Of a stretch of DNA of 25,754 nt, positions 24,738 to 25,754 are shown piece after piece (within the stretch, counting starts at the first letter, position 1; each line of letters opens with the position of its first letter). The DNA is taken from NCBI GenBank assembly GCA_016926925.1, contig JAFGNQ010000354.1:1-25754 (forward strand), written 5' to 3'. The position numbers and the translations under genes are program-made. The notes beneath the pieces were generated by a model, which made no database searches, was not told where the DNA came from, and saw only the letters and a program-made list of their open reading frames with translations. This DNA comes from Candidatus Aminicenantota bacterium. GTDB lineage: Bacteria; Acidobacteriota; Aminicenantia; Aminicenantales; Aminicenantaceae.

Positions 24738-24749
24738 CGAGTCGAGGTT
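24725..24749 (+). repeat. Direct repeat copy 2 (25 bp)
   Basis: Identical to copy 1. Its last two bases overlap the stop codon of the leftward TPR gene, so the element boundary coincides with the gene end. Confidence 0.9.
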
Positions 24750-25632
24750 ATTTGATATGTTCCAGCAAATTCTTTGCTAAGGCGGCTTTCTCAGAGTCAG
24801 GATCTATGGCAATGACCTTCGCAAAGCTCTCCTTGGCCAGCACCATATCACCTTTGTTGAGGTTGGCTAAACCCAATTGATAATGGGCATCTATGTTATC
24901 CGGGTTGAGCTCAATGCTTTTCGATAAATATGTGATTGCGGAATCGACCTGGTTGCTTTTAAAAAAGAGAACACCGATATTATAGAACAAGCTGCTGTCA
25001 GTCAGGGTTTGTCCGTCAAGAAGTTGAAAGTACTTCATGCCTTCTTCGAGATCGCCTCTCTCAAAATAGATGGCACTCAGATTGATCAGGGTGTCTTGGG
25101 ATTGAGGTTCATATTCCAGCATTTTCTTGAAATGGACGATGGCATTATCATAATCGTTCATTCTGTAGTAGCAGAGCCCGATCTTGTCATAAAGCAGCGG
25201 AAGATCCGGATGTTCTTCCAGAACTCTCTGATATTCTTGCAGAGCGGCATCATATTTTTGTTCCGCGTAAAAAGCATCCCCCTGGACAAGAGGCGATTGT
25301 GGGATAGGATTCAACCGAACATCAACAGGAGGATTCTTTTTTATCGCAGATAACTCGACAGTTAGGTTTTCCGGCTCATAGCCATCGGCTAAAAAACCGA
25401 TGGTCCAGGTTCCCGGCCGAAGGTTCACTTTTTTCCATTGCCCTTTTTCATCCGTATCCAACTCGAATTTTGTGCCGTCCTGGGAAAATATCAAAATGAC
25501 TTGGGCACCAGGGATGGGAGTCCCATCTTTAGATTTGACCGAGCCAATAACTGTCGCAAAGACTTTTGCATACAAAAAAACCGAACCAAGGAAAGTTATC
25601 ACAACCAAAACTAAGACTGTTGTTTTTCTCAC
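24748..25632 (-). CDS. Exported carboxypeptidase-regulatory / TPR protein
   Basis: The 294-residue protein starts at GTG (25632) with an AAGGGG-type ribosome site 5 nt upstream. A signal peptide (about 1-22) is followed by a carboxypeptidase-regulatory-like beta domain (about 27-107: VIGSVKSKDGTPIPGAQVIL...LRPGTWTIGFLADGYEP), then about five TPRs (about 116-290: DAALQEYQRVLEEHPDLP, DNAIVHFKKMLEYEPQS, DSAITYLSKSIELNPDN). This is a protein-interaction scaffold acting outside the cytoplasm, perhaps with the TonB receptor that carries the same type of N-terminal domain. There is no catalytic domain. A good sigma-70 promoter lies just upstream and a terminator-like hairpin downstream. Confidence 0.85.
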   Translation of the reverse strand: MRKTTVLVLVVITFLGSVFLYAKVFATVIGSVKSKDGTPIPGAQVILIFSQDGTKFELDTDEKGQWKKVNLRPGTWTIGFLADGYEPENLTVELSAIKKNPPVDVRLNPIPQSPLVQGDAFYAEQKYDAALQEYQRVLEEHPDLPLLYDKIGLCYYRMNDYDNAIVHFKKMLEYEPQSQDTLINLSAIYFERGDLEEGMKYFQLLDGQTLTDSSLFYNIGVLFFKSNQVDSAITYLSKSIELNPDNIDAHYQLGLANLNKGDMVLAKESFAKVIAIDPDSEKAALAKNLLEHIK

Positions 25633-25668
25633 GCCTCCCCCTTGCAGATAAAAACATTTATCTTATTT

Positions 25669-25698
25669 ATTATACCAAATTGATAAAAAGAATGGCAA
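25669..25698 (-). promoter_or_regulatory. Sigma-70 promoter of the TPR gene
   Basis: Reading leftward, TTGCCA (25693-25698, 5/6) and TATAAT (25669-25674, perfect) are 18 bp apart. The leader to the GTG start is about 30 nt. Confidence 0.75.
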
Positions 25699-25754
25699 AA
25701 CCAGAACTGATTCAAAAATCCGAACATTGTTATTTCTCAAGCGGGAATACCGGA

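Noticed and set aside
24528..24749. Possible CRISPR array
   Set aside because: Only two copies of a 25-bp repeat with 172 bp between them and no cas genes.

Overview
The window looks like a chromosomal segment from a Gram-negative bacterium of the Acidobacteriota / Candidatus Aminicenantes type. The clues are a VWFA-related protein of the kind common in those groups, a large Oar-like TonB-dependent receptor with a carboxypeptidase-regulatory N-terminus (so an outer membrane is present), many exported TPR and NHL proteins, and moderate-to-low GC. The assignment is inference from gene content only. No rRNA, tRNA, CRISPR array or transposase gene was seen.

Left part (1-9.6 kb, visibly AT-rich). 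The 3' end of a CHAT protease gene with a C-terminal membrane helix is followed on the same strand by an ECF sigma factor and an overlapping zinc-finger membrane anti-sigma factor. A full-length TPR-CHAT protease converges on them from the other strand. This looks like a regulatory module in which CHAT proteases could control an ECF sigma factor. Next comes a large exported scaffold protein (TPR, Lys/Pro/Glu linker, membrane helix, PEGA, split Ig-like domain, six NHL repeats). After it lies a two-gene parA operon with no recognisable ParB, flanked on both sides by copies of an AGRGGTGAT-like motif.

Centre (9.6-18.2 kb). An alpha/beta hydrolase diverges from a rightward run of peptide and amino-acid genes: a P1-family (DmpA-type) aminopeptidase, an aspartate/glutamate racemase coupled by an ATGA overlap, a C69 dipeptidase behind a near-consensus sigma-70 promoter, a DUF6305-like exported protein, a DctM-like permease, a 51-residue membrane microprotein, and an M14 aspartoacylase/desuccinylase-like enzyme. 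Together they suggest hydrolysis of unusual (D- or beta-linked, or N-acylated) peptides outside the cytoplasm, uptake, and racemisation inside. The real substrate is unknown.

Right part (18.2-25.75 kb), all leftward: a PilZ protein with its own promoter, a VWFA-related exported protein, the TonB-dependent receptor with a clear terminator, and an exported carboxypeptidase-regulatory/TPR protein. The intergenic regions here carry a repeat family (CCTGGATTATTCA...GTCGAGGTT). The best copy pair frames a GC-rich, strongly structured stretch of about 180 bp ending in a terminator-like hairpin. It is a candidate non-coding RNA or small non-autonomous mobile element.
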